A model generated the notes under the pieces. That model had not been told where the DNA came from. It made no database searches and saw only the letters and a list, made by a program, of their open reading frames with translations. Positions 41,634 through 50,596 of a stretch of DNA of 56,504 bases are shown piece by piece. The DNA lies in the NCBI RefSeq assembly GCF_001463765.1, contig NZ_BBWK01000050.1:1-56504 (forward strand), written 5' to 3'. The DNA is from Aureimonas sp. AU4. Lineage in GTDB: Bacteria; Pseudomonadota; Alphaproteobacteria; Rhizobiales; Rhizobiaceae. How positions within the stretch are numbered: position 1 is the stretch's first letter; each line of letters opens with the position of its first letter. A program made the position numbers and the translations under genes.

Positions 41634-42341
41634 ATGGAAAAGACCGCTCTCCTGATCGGCTTCGTCGTGATGTCGCTCGGATCGCTCGCCCTCTACGCCC
41701 ACGGGCCGAAGTCGAACGCGGTGCGCCACCACACGCAGATCCACTCGCTCGTGCCCTTCATCGCGGCAACGAGCTACCTCGCCATGTATCTCGGCACGAT
41801 GGTGCTCACGCGTGAGGACGGGGTGGCGCTCTACCTGCCGCGCTACGCCGACTGGCTGTTGACGACGCCGCTGCTGCTCGCCGGGCTCGTGGCGCTCGCC
41901 CTTCACGAGCATCCGCGCCAGGGCGGATACCTCGTCGCCATCATCGGCCTCGACGCGCTGATGATCGTGACGGGCCTCCTGTCGGCGATCAGCCTCGACG
42001 GCACCGTGCGCCTCGTGTGGTTCCTGTGGTCCTGCGCGGCCTTTGCCGGCGTCTACTTCCTGCTCTGGGGCCCGCTGCGCCAGCGCTCGGCCAGCTACGG
42101 CGGCGCGCTGGACGAGGCCTACCGCCGGAACACGACGCAGCTCTCCGTGGTCTGGCTCGCCTATCCCGTCGTCTTCGCGCTCGGCCCCGAGGGTTTCGGC
42201 ACGATCTCATCGGCCGCCAGCGTGTGGGCCTTTCTGGTGCTCGATGTGGTCGCCAAGGTCGTCTACGGCTACGTCGCGGGCGAGCGCCTGAAGGCGGCCG
42301 AGCCCGAGCTCCAGCGCCGCGAGGAGCGCCGCCTCGCCTGA
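41634..42341 (+). CDS. Light-driven proton-pump type microbial rhodopsin (DTG motif)
   Basis: 235-residue seven-helix retinal protein. Helix C reads RYADWLLTTPLLLAGL: Asp73 is the Schiff-base counterion/proton acceptor, Thr77 the second motif residue and Gly84 stands where bacteriorhodopsin has Asp96, so the motif is D-T-G. Helix G carries the retinal lysine Lys208 with Asp204 in FLVLDVVAKVVYG. Leu81 occupies the green-tuning position of proteorhodopsin. His37, at the start of helix B (TQIHSLVPF), is at the position of the alternative donor reported, as I recall, for DTG pumps. It should pump protons outward across the inner membrane. It is 23 nt upstream of a Blh-type gene supplying retinal, so the pair is an operon. 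Confidence 0.93.
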   Translation: MEKTALLIGFVVMSLGSLALYAHGPKSNAVRHHTQIHSLVPFIAATSYLAMYLGTMVLTREDGVALYLPRYADWLLTTPLLLAGLVALALHEHPRQGGYLVAIIGLDALMIVTGLLSAISLDGTVRLVWFLWSCAAFAGVYFLLWGPLRQRSASYGGALDEAYRRNTTQLSVVWLAYPVVFALGPEGFGTISSAASVWAFLVLDVVAKVVYGYVAGERLKAAEPELQRREERRLA

Positions 42342-42364
42342 CGGGCGGGGCGCGCGAGCCGGCG

Positions 42365-43270
42365 ATGACGCTCGTCCTCTCCCCCGATGCGGCGCGCCCG
42401 GACGGACGTCTGGCGGTGGCGGCGGGGCTCGCCCTTATCGGCCTTGCGGCGGATCGCTTCGGCGGTGCCGCGCCCTTCCTCTTCGCCGCCGTCCTGATCC
42501 TCGGCCTCGGACTGCCGCACGGGGCGAGCGACCATCTGGCGGCGACCGGCGGTCGGGGAGCGCGCGCGGCGCCGGGACGCCTGGGCCTGTTTCTTGCCCT
42601 CTACCTTGCGGCAGCCGCGCTGACGCTTCTTCTCTGGCAACGCGCGCCCGGCGCGGCGCTGGCGGCCTTTCTCGTGCTGTCGGCCGTTCATTTCGGGCTC
42701 GACGACGTGTCCGAGGTGCCCTGGCACCGCCATCTGCCGGAACGGATCGCGCGGGGCCTGATGCCCGTCACCCTGCCCGCCCTTCTGCACAAGGAGGCGC
42801 TGGCGCACCTCTTCGCCGCGCTGTCGACGGACGGGGACGGCGCGGCGCTGGCCCGGATCGCGGCCACGCTTGCGCCCTTCGTGCTCGCGCTGGCGATGCT
42901 CGTCGCGCTCACGCGTCTCCTGCGCGCCGAGCGCGAGGCGGCGGCCGAGATAGCGTTCGGCGCCGTGGCGCTCGTGTTCCTGTCGCCGCTCGTCGGCTTC
43001 GCGCTCGTCTTCGCGCTGATCCACAGCCGGGGCCAGACGCGCGAGCGCATCGCCCTCCTTCGCCTGCCCGGCCTTTCGGCGTACCTTCGCGCCTGCGCGC
43101 CGACGCTTCTGGGCGCGGCCTTCCTGTTCGGGATGCTCGCCCTCCTGTTCGCCGGGGGACGCGCCCCGGCGCTCGGCCCCTTGTTCGTGGGCCTGGCGGC
43201 GCTCACCGTGCCGCACATGCTGGTGACGCCGCTGTTTGAACGCGCTGCGGGACGGTCGGCGCGCTGCGTG
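42365..43270 (+). CDS. blh: Blh/Brp-type beta-carotene 15,15-prime-dioxygenase, atypical C-terminus
   Basis: Retinal-forming membrane enzyme. Recognisable motifs: GLPHGASDHL (His52), VHFGLDDVSEVPWHRHLPERI, LIHSRGQTRER and LTVPHMLVTPLFER. Family members have HSxRHT in the third motif; here the second His is Gln (HSRGQT), so one of four His reported essential in the marine homologue is missing. The reading frame has no stop until 43540, running 266 nt into the antisense of the convergent YcaO gene, with non-conserved Arg/Pro/Gly-rich residues. I set the end near 43270, where homology stops and where a one-base shift would give a TGA. Activity is uncertain; retinal could come from elsewhere. Confidence 0.8.
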
Positions 43271-43274
43271 ACGG

Positions 43275-44801
43275 TCAGGCGGCCGCCGCCGCCCCGCCGC
43301 GCTTCAGGATCTGGCCGATATGGTGGGCCTCCGGCTCGCGGTAGAGCGGGTAGAGACGGCCCACCGTGCGGTCGACCTCCGCGGTGTCGAGAAGCGGCTG
43401 GCGCCCGCCGAGCCGGGCCAGCGCCTCCGGCGTCAGGCGCACGGGACGCAGGGTCTCGCTCGGTTCGTCGAAGCGGATCAGCGGGCTGCCGCGCTCGATC
43501 AGGCGGCGCGCGTTGCGCTCGCCGATCCGGTAGTAGCTGACCGTCTCGACCTCGAGCCCCGGCACGATCACCTTGGCGACGCCGACCGAACCGTCACGGG
43601 GCGAGCCGTCCACCACGAGAACGTCGAAGCCGGCTGCCGTCAGGCGCTCCACCGCGATGCGCCCGCGCTCGCGCGTGTCCGTGACGGCGGCCTGCGGCAG
43701 GTCGGCGAAGCGATGCGTCGAGCGCACGGCGTAGACGTCGGCCAGCTCGCGCCTGAGGTCGTCGGCGTCCATCGTGGTCCAGCTGAGCATGGCGTCGCGC
43801 GCCCGGTTCTCGCCGCCGTCGAGGCTGACCTGCGCGGCCCGGAGGAAGTCGTCGATATAGCCGGCGGGCGCGACGCTCGATGCCTCCTCCTCGGGCCCGA
43901 AGGCGTAGGTCTTGCGCACGCGCGCCGAGCAGAATTCCATCAGAGCCTTGCGCAGCGCCGCATTGCGGTCGGGGTCGCAGGCCTCGCCGCAGGCCGACAG
44001 CATGACCGGCACGCGCGGCCCCGCGCCCTCGCGGTCATGGCCGACGACGTAGAGGTTGGCGAAGCCGAACTCATCGGAGGCAAATTTCGGGATCGCCTCG
44101 ATGCCCTCTTGGTCGAGGCGGTCCATCAGCTCGCGGACGTCGGGCTCGAGGTCGGCCGGGTCGATGGCGAGAGCGATGCCGCGATCCATCGCGCGGAAGC
44201 CGAGGCCGTTGCCGTCGCGCTGGAGGAGCTCGAAGATACCGTGGCCGACCGCCCATTCGAGGTCGGGCCCCGCGCCGAGGCCGTTGGTGATCAGCGGCGT
44301 GAAGGGCTGGTAGCCCGGCGGAAGCTCGAAGAAGTCGGTGGCCGCGATGTCGAGCGGCACGAGGACGCTCTCGCCCGTTGTCCAGCGCCGGGCCGCCGTC
44401 CAGGCGAGGCGCGTGTCGCGGTCCACCGGCGAGCCCGCCGGCAGGCACAGCGTCAGCGGGTCGGCGACGCCGGAGGCGCCCCGCTCGGTGCTGAGCTCGT
44501 GGTAGCTGCCCCAGACCACCGGCTCGCCCATCAGGCGCAGCGTCGGCAGGAGCATCTCGGCGACCTCCGCGAAGGCGCCGATGATCGCCTGGTCGCGCGT
44601 GGCGCCGTAGCCGTAGCCGGACGGCATGTTGCCGGGCATGGCGGCGGCGTCGTCCAGGAAAAGCGCCGCCTTCCAGGCGTGGACGCCGGTGCGGTCGAGC
44701 CCCTCCAGCGCGAAGGTGACGACGCGGCCGGGCGGAAAGGCCTCGCGGTAGCGGCGCGCCGCCTCCGGCAGGTCGTCGGGCAGGATGTCGTCGGGGCGCA
44801 T
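43275..44801 (-). CDS. YcaO-domain protein linked to a sugar ABC importer
   Basis: 508 residues of the YcaO superfamily, ATP-dependent enzymes that activate amide backbones (azoline, thioamide or amidine formation). ATP-site motifs appear in order: GYGYGATRDQAIIGAFAEVAEML (ExxE) at about 62-86, ITNGLGAGPDLEWAVGHGIFELLQRDG at about 170-197, and CDPDRNAALRKALMEFCSAR at about 280-300. There is no C-terminal Pro-rich PxPxP tail as in RiPP cyclodehydratases, and no TfuA, E1-like partner or precursor peptide gene is seen nearby. It is the last gene of an importer operon (18 nt after the second permease). Its role there is unknown: modifying a peptide or amide substrate brought in, or a component of the transporter, are inferences. 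Confidence 0.88.
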   Translation of the reverse strand: MRPDDILPDDLPEAARRYREAFPPGRVVTFALEGLDRTGVHAWKAALFLDDAAAMPGNMPSGYGYGATRDQAIIGAFAEVAEMLLPTLRLMGEPVVWGSYHELSTERGASGVADPLTLCLPAGSPVDRDTRLAWTAARRWTTGESVLVPLDIAATDFFELPPGYQPFTPLITNGLGAGPDLEWAVGHGIFELLQRDGNGLGFRAMDRGIALAIDPADLEPDVRELMDRLDQEGIEAIPKFASDEFGFANLYVVGHDREGAGPRVPVMLSACGEACDPDRNAALRKALMEFCSARVRKTYAFGPEEEASSVAPAGYIDDFLRAAQVSLDGGENRARDAMLSWTTMDADDLRRELADVYAVRSTHRFADLPQAAVTDTRERGRIAVERLTAAGFDVLVVDGSPRDGSVGVAKVIVPGLEVETVSYYRIGERNARRLIERGSPLIRFDEPSETLRPVRLTPEALARLGGRQPLLDTAEVDRTVGRLYPLYREPEAHHIGQILKRGGAAAAA

Positions 44802-44819
44802 GGGTGGGTCTTTCGTCTG

Positions 44820-45818
44820 TCAGGTGCCCGCCTGGGGCGGATGGGGCGCTTCCGGCGCGGGGCGGTGGGTGGCCGCGCTCTGGAGGTAGTGGCGCTGCGT
44901 CAGGAGGAAGAGCACCACCACGGGCAGGATGGTGACCACGATCGCGGCCTGCTGGAGCGACAGGTTGCGCTGGTCCTCGAAGGCGCTGCGCAGGAGGTAG
45001 ACGCCGATCGGCGCGGTCTGCAGCTCGGGCGCTGAGCGCGTCACGGTGAGCGTCCAGATCACCTCGTTCCAGTGGTAGATGAAGACGAAGACGCCGAGGA
45101 TGGTGAGCGCGGGGCGCACGATCGGCACCACGATGCGCCAGAAGATCGCCCACTCCCCCGCCCCGTCCATGCGCCCGGCCTCGATGATGTCGGTGGGAAC
45201 GCCGACGATGAACTGGCGCATCATGAAGATGCCGTACCAGCTCAGGACGAAGGGCAGGACCAGCGCGGGATAGGTGTTCAGGAGGCCCGTGCCGCCCGAG
45301 CCCGTCCAGTCGTTTCCGCCGAGGAGCGGCACGTAGCGCAGCATGAAGAAGGTCGGGATGATCAGGAGAAAGAAGGGAAAGAGCTGCGCGCCGAGCACGA
45401 AGCGCAGGATCCAGTCCCGCCCCCGGAACTCGAACTTCGCCAGCGCATAGGCCGCCATGGTGGAGGTGAGGAGCTGGCAGGCGGTGATGGCCAGCGTCAC
45501 CACCACGCTGTTGAAGAGCCACAGCGCGAGCGGCAGCGTCTCGAAGACGAGGCGGAAGTTCCCCCATTGCGGATCGGCGGGAAAGTAGACCGGCGGGCGC
45601 GCCAAGCGCTCGGCGGGCGAGCGCAGCGCGCCGAGCAGCATGTCGCCGAAGGGCACGAGCATGACGACGGCGCCGAGCGCGAGAAGAACGACCGGCACGA
45701 GGCGTCCGCGCCGCACGCGCAGGAGTTTGCGCCAGCGCAGGCGGCGCGCCCGCGCGGGCGCCGTTCCCTCCCCGGCCGGCCCTTCCGCCAGGCGCGGCGT
45801 GACGGGCGCGACGCTCAC
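44820..45818 (-). CDS. Carbohydrate ABC transporter permease (MalG-like)
   Basis: 332 residues, an N-terminal extension of about 40 residues and six transmembrane helices. The EAA loop that docks the ATPase is EAGRMDGAGEWAIFWRIVVPIVRP. WLFNSVVVTLAITACQLLTSTMAAYAL and the C-terminal hydrophobic block fit the CUT1 family. It pairs with the MalF-like permease just upstream, whose stop overlaps its start (ATGA). Substrate unknown, probably an oligosaccharide or glycerol derivative by class. Confidence 0.94.
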   Translation of the reverse strand: MSVAPVTPRLAEGPAGEGTAPARARRLRWRKLLRVRRGRLVPVVLLALGAVVMLVPFGDMLLGALRSPAERLARPPVYFPADPQWGNFRLVFETLPLALWLFNSVVVTLAITACQLLTSTMAAYALAKFEFRGRDWILRFVLGAQLFPFFLLIIPTFFMLRYVPLLGGNDWTGSGGTGLLNTYPALVLPFVLSWYGIFMMRQFIVGVPTDIIEAGRMDGAGEWAIFWRIVVPIVRPALTILGVFVFIYHWNEVIWTLTVTRSAPELQTAPIGVYLLRSAFEDQRNLSLQQAAIVVTILPVVVLFLLTQRHYLQSAATHRPAPEAPHPPQAGT

Positions 45819-46690
45819 GCCCAGCCCTCGACGCCGCCGCGCCGCATGACGCGCAGCTGGATCGCGGAAAGCAGCATCACCACGAAGAGGAGGATGTAGG
45901 CGGCGGCGGACGCCATCCCGAGCTTCAGCTCCGAGAAGGCGAGCTCGTACATGCGCAGCGCCGCCGTGCGCGTCGAGTTCACCGGCCCGCCCTCGGTCAG
46001 GATCAGCATGAGCGCGAAGTAGCCGACGCCCCGGATGAGGTTCGACAGCGTGACGAAGAGCATGGTGGGGGCGAGAAGCGGCAGCGTCACGTGCCGGAAG
46101 GTGCGCCAGCCGGACGCCCCGTCCATGCGCGCGGCCTCTTCGATGCTGCTATCCAGGCCGTTCAGCCCGGCCAGGAACAGCATCATGTCCTGCCCGACCT
46201 GGAACCACAGGAACACGAGGACCAGCGAGAGCATCGCCCAGTCGGGGTCGAGCAGCCACGAGGGACCGGCGACGCCCAGGAAGGCGAGGAAGCGGTTCAC
46301 GAGGCCATAGGGGTCGTCGAGGATCTGCTTCCAGACGTAGGAGACCGCGACGACGTTAGTAATCATCGGCAGCCAGTAGATCGCCTGCCAGACGCTGGCG
46401 ATGCGCGAGCGCCGGATGGCGAGCGCCAAGGCCAGCGCCAGCGGCACGCCGAGAAGGATCGTGAGGCCTACGAAGCGCGCCGTGTTCCAGAGCGCGGTGT
46501 GGAACACGGGATCGACGGCGAGGAGGTAGCGGTAGTTCTGCCAGCCCACCAGCCGGAAGGCGCCGAGCGAGTTCCAGCTCGCAAAGCTCAACACCAGCGA
46601 GAAGAGGAGCGGGCCGACGAAGAACAGGAGCCCGAACACGAAGACGGGCGCCAGGAAGACGTAGGGCGCGGTGCGCCGCGTGAGCGTCAC
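45815..46690 (-). CDS. Carbohydrate ABC transporter permease (MalF-like)
   Basis: 291 residues with six helices: YVFLAPVFVFGLLFFVGPLLFSLVLSF at the N-terminus and the EAA loop EEAARMDGASGWRTFRHVTLPLLAP. It belongs to the CUT1 sugar permeases. Start ATG at 46690 lies 14 nt after the binding-protein stop, and its end overlaps the next gene. The operon has no nucleotide-binding subunit; a shared MsmX/UgpC-like ATPase encoded elsewhere is expected. Confidence 0.94.
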   Translation of the reverse strand: MTLTRRTAPYVFLAPVFVFGLLFFVGPLLFSLVLSFASWNSLGAFRLVGWQNYRYLLAVDPVFHTALWNTARFVGLTILLGVPLALALALAIRRSRIASVWQAIYWLPMITNVVAVSYVWKQILDDPYGLVNRFLAFLGVAGPSWLLDPDWAMLSLVLVFLWFQVGQDMMLFLAGLNGLDSSIEEAARMDGASGWRTFRHVTLPLLAPTMLFVTLSNLIRGVGYFALMLILTEGGPVNSTRTAALRMYELAFSELKLGMASAAAYILLFVVMLLSAIQLRVMRRGGVEGWA

Positions 46691-46704
46691 CGCCCCCTAG
46701 CCTC

Positions 46705-47967
46705 TCACGGCTCCGCCAGGATGGCCGAGATGCGCGCGTCGGCGGCGCTCATCGCGTCCGCGCCGGTCTTGCGGCCGAGCCAGGCCTCCTCGATCTCGGT
46801 GCGCAGCACCTGGTCGATCGCCGTGGTCTGGCGCAGGTTCGTGGTGGTTACGGCCCGGCCCGAGGCGAGCGCGTCGACATAGGGCTTGGTGAAGGGGTCG
46901 CTGTATTCGGCCGTGCTCGCCGCGATGTCGCCCTTGTTGGCCGAGAGCGAGCCGAGGCGCACCAGCATGTCGCCGACGCAGGAGCGCTTGCCCTCGCCGC
47001 GCGGCTCGTTCAGCCAGCGCAGGAGCTTCCAGGCCGCCTCGCCGTTCGGGCTCTCGGCCGCGACCGACTGGTAGAAGGCGTACTGGTACGTCTTCCAGTC
47101 CGCGCCGCCGGGAATCGGCGCGACGCCGACCGTGTCGGCGAAGGCGTCGCCCAGACCGTCGCGCAGGTCCTTCTTCAGCCAGTTGGCGCCGATGAACATG
47201 CCGACCTGGCCGGAGGCGAAGTCCTGCCACTTGTTGGCGGGCGAGGTCGACTTGTCGGCGAAGAGCTTGGCCTCGCCGTCGACGATGGCGACCGCGCGCG
47301 GATCGGTGAGGTTGGTCGTGGTGGCGTCGGGATCGACGAGCTGGAGACCTTGCGAGAACATCAGCGCGCGCAGGGGATGGGTCGCGTTGGCGACCGTCGG
47401 CCCGAAGGCGTAGCCGGCCGTGGTCACGCGGCCGAGCTCGTCCTGCTTGGCGATCTTGGCGGCGGCCTCGAGGACGCCGTTCCAGTCGGTCGGCGGGGTC
47501 GTGATCCCGGCTTGGCTGAACAGCTTCTTGTTGTAGACCAGCATGTAGAGCGAGACCTCGGCCGGAATGCCCCAGATCTTGCCGTCGACGCGCGAGGCCT
47601 CGACCGTGGTCGGCTCGAAGCGCTCCTTCAACATGTCGAGGACGTCGGCCGGCGGCTCGGCCAGGACGTTGTTGGCGACCAGCTCGCCGCCGAGGTTGGA
47701 ATAGACGTTCAGGATGTCGGGCAGCGTGCCGGCGAGGCGCGAGGTCTGGAGCGCCGGCAGGAAGTCGGCGAGCGCCACCTGCTGGTACTGGACGGTGGTG
47801 CCCGGGTTCTGCTTCTCGTAGTCGCGGAAGCAGGCCGTCAGCGGCACCATCTCCTCGTCGGTATAGTGGGCGGCGTATCGCAGCGTGACGCTCTGCGCCG
47901 AGACCGGAAGCGCGGCTCCCGCACTCAGGAGCGAGGCCATGGCCAGCGTTGCGATCCTCTGCTTCAT
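46705..47967 (-). CDS. Carbohydrate ABC transporter substrate-binding protein (family 1)
   Basis: 420 residues. Signal peptide MKQRIATLAMASLLSAGAAL with cleavage after VSA-Q. The mature protein is a cluster B, family 1 binding protein: VTLRYAAHYTDEEMVPLTACF, LADFLPALQTSRLAGTLPDILNV, GIPAEVSLYMLVYNKKLF, WNGVLEAAAKIAKQ, FASGQVGMFIGANWLKKD and a C-terminal helical part. It presents the substrate to the two permeases that follow and is the first gene of the operon that ends with the YcaO gene. A terminator at 48075-48098 separates it from the upstream molybdenum-enzyme gene. Confidence 0.94.
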   Translation of the reverse strand: MKQRIATLAMASLLSAGAALPVSAQSVTLRYAAHYTDEEMVPLTACFRDYEKQNPGTTVQYQQVALADFLPALQTSRLAGTLPDILNVYSNLGGELVANNVLAEPPADVLDMLKERFEPTTVEASRVDGKIWGIPAEVSLYMLVYNKKLFSQAGITTPPTDWNGVLEAAAKIAKQDELGRVTTAGYAFGPTVANATHPLRALMFSQGLQLVDPDATTTNLTDPRAVAIVDGEAKLFADKSTSPANKWQDFASGQVGMFIGANWLKKDLRDGLGDAFADTVGVAPIPGGADWKTYQYAFYQSVAAESPNGEAAWKLLRWLNEPRGEGKRSCVGDMLVRLGSLSANKGDIAASTAEYSDPFTKPYVDALASGRAVTTTNLRQTTAIDQVLRTEIEEAWLGRKTGADAMSAADARISAILAEP

Positions 47968-48074
47968 GCCCGTTCCCCCATACGCGGCGCGGTGTCCTCC
48001 AGGCGAATCCTCGTGGACCCGCCCCGGCGCCCGGCCTCTCGTATGGAGGGTAGTTAGCGCGCGGGGAAATGCGA

Positions 48075-48098
48075 CAAAGGGGCCCGCAGGCCCCCTTG
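48075..48098 (-). terminator. Hairpin terminator after the FdhF/YdeP-like gene
   Basis: 10-bp stem with one mismatch (CAAAGGGGCC / GGCCCCCTTG), 4-nt loop, 24 nt past the stop codon on the minus strand and followed on that strand by TTTGTCGCATTT. Confidence 0.6.
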
Positions 48099-48122
48099 TC
48101 CCCAACGAAGGGTTGCTGGAGG

Positions 48123-50456
48123 CTACTCGGCGGCCTCGACCGCCGCGTGCGAGCGGGTCACGCGCACCGGCACGGATTTCGCCGCCGGCACATGCGCGTC
48201 CACCGCGTGGTGCCAGAGCGGGATCAGCTTGTTGAGCTCGGGATAGTAGCCTCCGACATTGCCCTTGGGCAGCTTGAAGGAGTGGACGCGCAGGGCCTCC
48301 ACGCGCCGCTCCACCCCGTCGTCGGCATGGGTCTCGACGTCCACGAAGTCCTGGTCGCGCAGGCCCAGGCGCTCCATGTCGTCCCGGTTCATCAGGAGCA
48401 CCATGCGCGAGCCCGAGATGCCGCGCAGGCGGTCGTCGTAGCCGTAGACGGTGGTGTTGAACTGGTCGTTGGAGCGCAGCGTCATCAGCTTGAAGACCTG
48501 CGCACCCTCCGCCTCGATGTCGGGATCGACGTCGAACCCGTCGGGCGGGGTGATGAAGTTGGCCTTGCCGGTGTCGGTCTTCCACTCGCGCTTGCAGGCC
48601 GGCAGGTCGCGGTGGAAGCCGCCGGGCTGAAGGAAGCGCTGGTTGAAGTCCTTGAAGTACTGGGGATAGGCGCGCTCGATCTCGTCGCGCACCAGGGCGT
48701 AGTTGCCGACCCACTCGTCCCAGGGAATCGTGGAGCGTCCCGGCACGGTCGCCTTGGCGAGCTCGGCCACGATCTTGGGCTCCGACAGGAGTTCGGGCGA
48801 GGCCGGCGGGCGGTAGCCCTTCGAGCCGTGGATGCAGGCGGTGGAATCCTCCATCGACACGAGCTGGTCGCCGGTCGCCTGGGTGTCGCGCTCGATGCGC
48901 CCGAGGCAGGGCAGGAGGAAGGTCACCTTGCCCGGCAGAAGGTGGTTGCGGTTGAGCTTGGTGGCGATCTGGACGTGGAGGTCGAGGTTGCGCCAGGCCG
49001 CCTCGACCTTCTCGGTCTCGGGAACGGCGCGCGAGAAGTTGCCGCCCAGGCCGAGGAACGCCTTCACCGAACCGTCGAGAATGCCCTCGCAGGCCTCGAT
49101 GGTGGCGAGGCCCTTCTCGCGCGGCGGCTCGAAGTTGTAGAATTCCTTGAACGTGTCGAGCGGGGCGAGCTCGGGCTTCTCGGTGATGCCGACCGTGCGC
49201 TGCCCCTGCACGTTGGAATGGCCGCGGATCGGCGAGACGCCCGCGCCCGGCTTGCCGATATTGCCGCGCATGAGAAGAAGGTTCACCACCATCTGCACGT
49301 TGGCGACGCCGTGCCGGTGCTGGGTCAGCCCCATGCCGTAGTGGATCATCACCGCCTTGGAGCGCGCATAGGTGCGGCCGACCTCTTCCAGATCGGCGCG
49401 CGACAGGCCTGACACGCGCTCGATCTCCTCCCACGTCGCATCGCGCACGAAGTGCTCGAATTCCTCGAAGCCGTGGCAGTGCTCGTCGATGAAGGCGACG
49501 TCGAGGACGCGCTCGGTGCCGGCCGCCTTCGCCTGGTCGTCGAGCTCGAGGACGGTCTTGGCGATGCCGGTCATGGCGGCGATGTCGCCGCCGCAGCGCA
49601 CCTGGAAATACTCGGTCGACATCTTGGTGCCGGGGCCGGGCGACAGCATCTCGGTGGGGGCCTGCGGGCTCTTGAAGCGCATCAGGCCGCGCTCCTCGAC
49701 GGGATTGAACGTGTAGACCGGCACGCCGCGCTTCCGCGCCTCCTGCAGCGGGTGCAGGAGGCGCGGGGCGTTGGTGCCCGTGTTGTGCCCGAAGAACATC
49801 ATCATGTCGGTGTGCTCGAAGTCCTCGAGCTGGATCGTGCCGACCGGCGTGCCGATGGAGCGCGGCAGGCCGACCGAGGTCGACTCGTGGCACATGTTCG
49901 AGGAGTCGGGCAGGTTCTGCGAGCCGTAGACCCGCGCGAACAGCTGCCACATGTAGCTGGTCTCGAGCGAGGCCCGGCCGCTTGCGTAGAAGATCACGGA
50001 TTTCGGGTCGAGCTTGTTGAGCTCCTCGCCGATCTCGCGGAACGCCGCCTCCCACGAGACGGGGATGTACTGGTCGAGCGAGGGGTCGTAGCGCATGGGC
50101 GTCGTCAGGCGCCCCTGCTTTTCGAGCTCGTAGTCGGTCCATTCCAGAAGCTCGGCGAGCTTGTGCCGGCTGAAGAAGTCGCGGTCGGTGCGGTTCTTCG
50201 TCTGCTCCCAGATCGTCGCCTTGGCGCCGTTCTCGCAGAACTCGAACGGATGGGCGTTGGCGGGCTTGGCCCAGGAACAGGAGACGCACATGAAGCCGTC
50301 CGCCTTGTTCTGGCGGTACAGCGTCTCCCAGATCGTGGAGGCGACCATGCCCTCGGCGGCGCTCTTGTCGACCAGCGACTTCACCGAACCCCAGCCGCCG
50401 GTCGGGTGGTCGTAGGGCTCGACGGTGACTTCGGACTGGATCTCGCTGCGCCGCAT
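48123..50456 (-). CDS. FdhF/YdeP-family molybdopterin oxidoreductase
   Basis: 777 residues, molybdenum bis-pterin enzyme of the TIGR01701-type (FdhF/YdeP) family, cytoplasmic, with no Tat signal. The N-terminal iron-sulfur motif is reduced to FMCVSCSWAKP. Molybdopterin-binding blocks include YASGRASLETSYMWQLFARVYGS, the NMCHESTSVGLPRSIG segment with a Cys ligand candidate, MMFFGHNTGTNAPRLLHPL, GMGLTQHRHGVANVQMVVNLLLMRGNIG, and the C-terminal LMTLRSNDQFNTTVYGYDDRLRG domain. It is related to formate dehydrogenase H, but substrate is unknown; E. coli YdeP is tied to acid resistance. Start ATG at 50456 has GAGGAGCC upstream. Single-gene unit with its own terminator. Confidence 0.93.
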   Translation of the reverse strand: MRRSEIQSEVTVEPYDHPTGGWGSVKSLVDKSAAEGMVASTIWETLYRQNKADGFMCVSCSWAKPANAHPFEFCENGAKATIWEQTKNRTDRDFFSRHKLAELLEWTDYELEKQGRLTTPMRYDPSLDQYIPVSWEAAFREIGEELNKLDPKSVIFYASGRASLETSYMWQLFARVYGSQNLPDSSNMCHESTSVGLPRSIGTPVGTIQLEDFEHTDMMMFFGHNTGTNAPRLLHPLQEARKRGVPVYTFNPVEERGLMRFKSPQAPTEMLSPGPGTKMSTEYFQVRCGGDIAAMTGIAKTVLELDDQAKAAGTERVLDVAFIDEHCHGFEEFEHFVRDATWEEIERVSGLSRADLEEVGRTYARSKAVMIHYGMGLTQHRHGVANVQMVVNLLLMRGNIGKPGAGVSPIRGHSNVQGQRTVGITEKPELAPLDTFKEFYNFEPPREKGLATIEACEGILDGSVKAFLGLGGNFSRAVPETEKVEAAWRNLDLHVQIATKLNRNHLLPGKVTFLLPCLGRIERDTQATGDQLVSMEDSTACIHGSKGYRPPASPELLSEPKIVAELAKATVPGRSTIPWDEWVGNYALVRDEIERAYPQYFKDFNQRFLQPGGFHRDLPACKREWKTDTGKANFITPPDGFDVDPDIEAEGAQVFKLMTLRSNDQFNTTVYGYDDRLRGISGSRMVLLMNRDDMERLGLRDQDFVDVETHADDGVERRVEALRVHSFKLPKGNVGGYYPELNKLIPLWHHAVDAHVPAAKSVPVRVTRSHAAVEAAE

Positions 50457-50596
50457 GGCCTGGCTCCTCGTGTCTGCCCTGAAGGGCCGGATGGCTCACC
50501 GAAGATGGAAGCCTTCCAGCAACGAGGAAGAGGCCGCTCCGTTTCGTCGCGCGACAAGCAAACGTCGCGCGCGCCCGCAAAAAGTCCCGTCGCGGC

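Noticed and set aside
43271-43540. C-terminal 90 codons of the Blh frame as real protein
   Set aside because: The sequence is antisense to the YcaO C-terminus and becomes Arg/Pro/Gly/Ser-rich with no family similarity; treated as loss of stop or frameshift.
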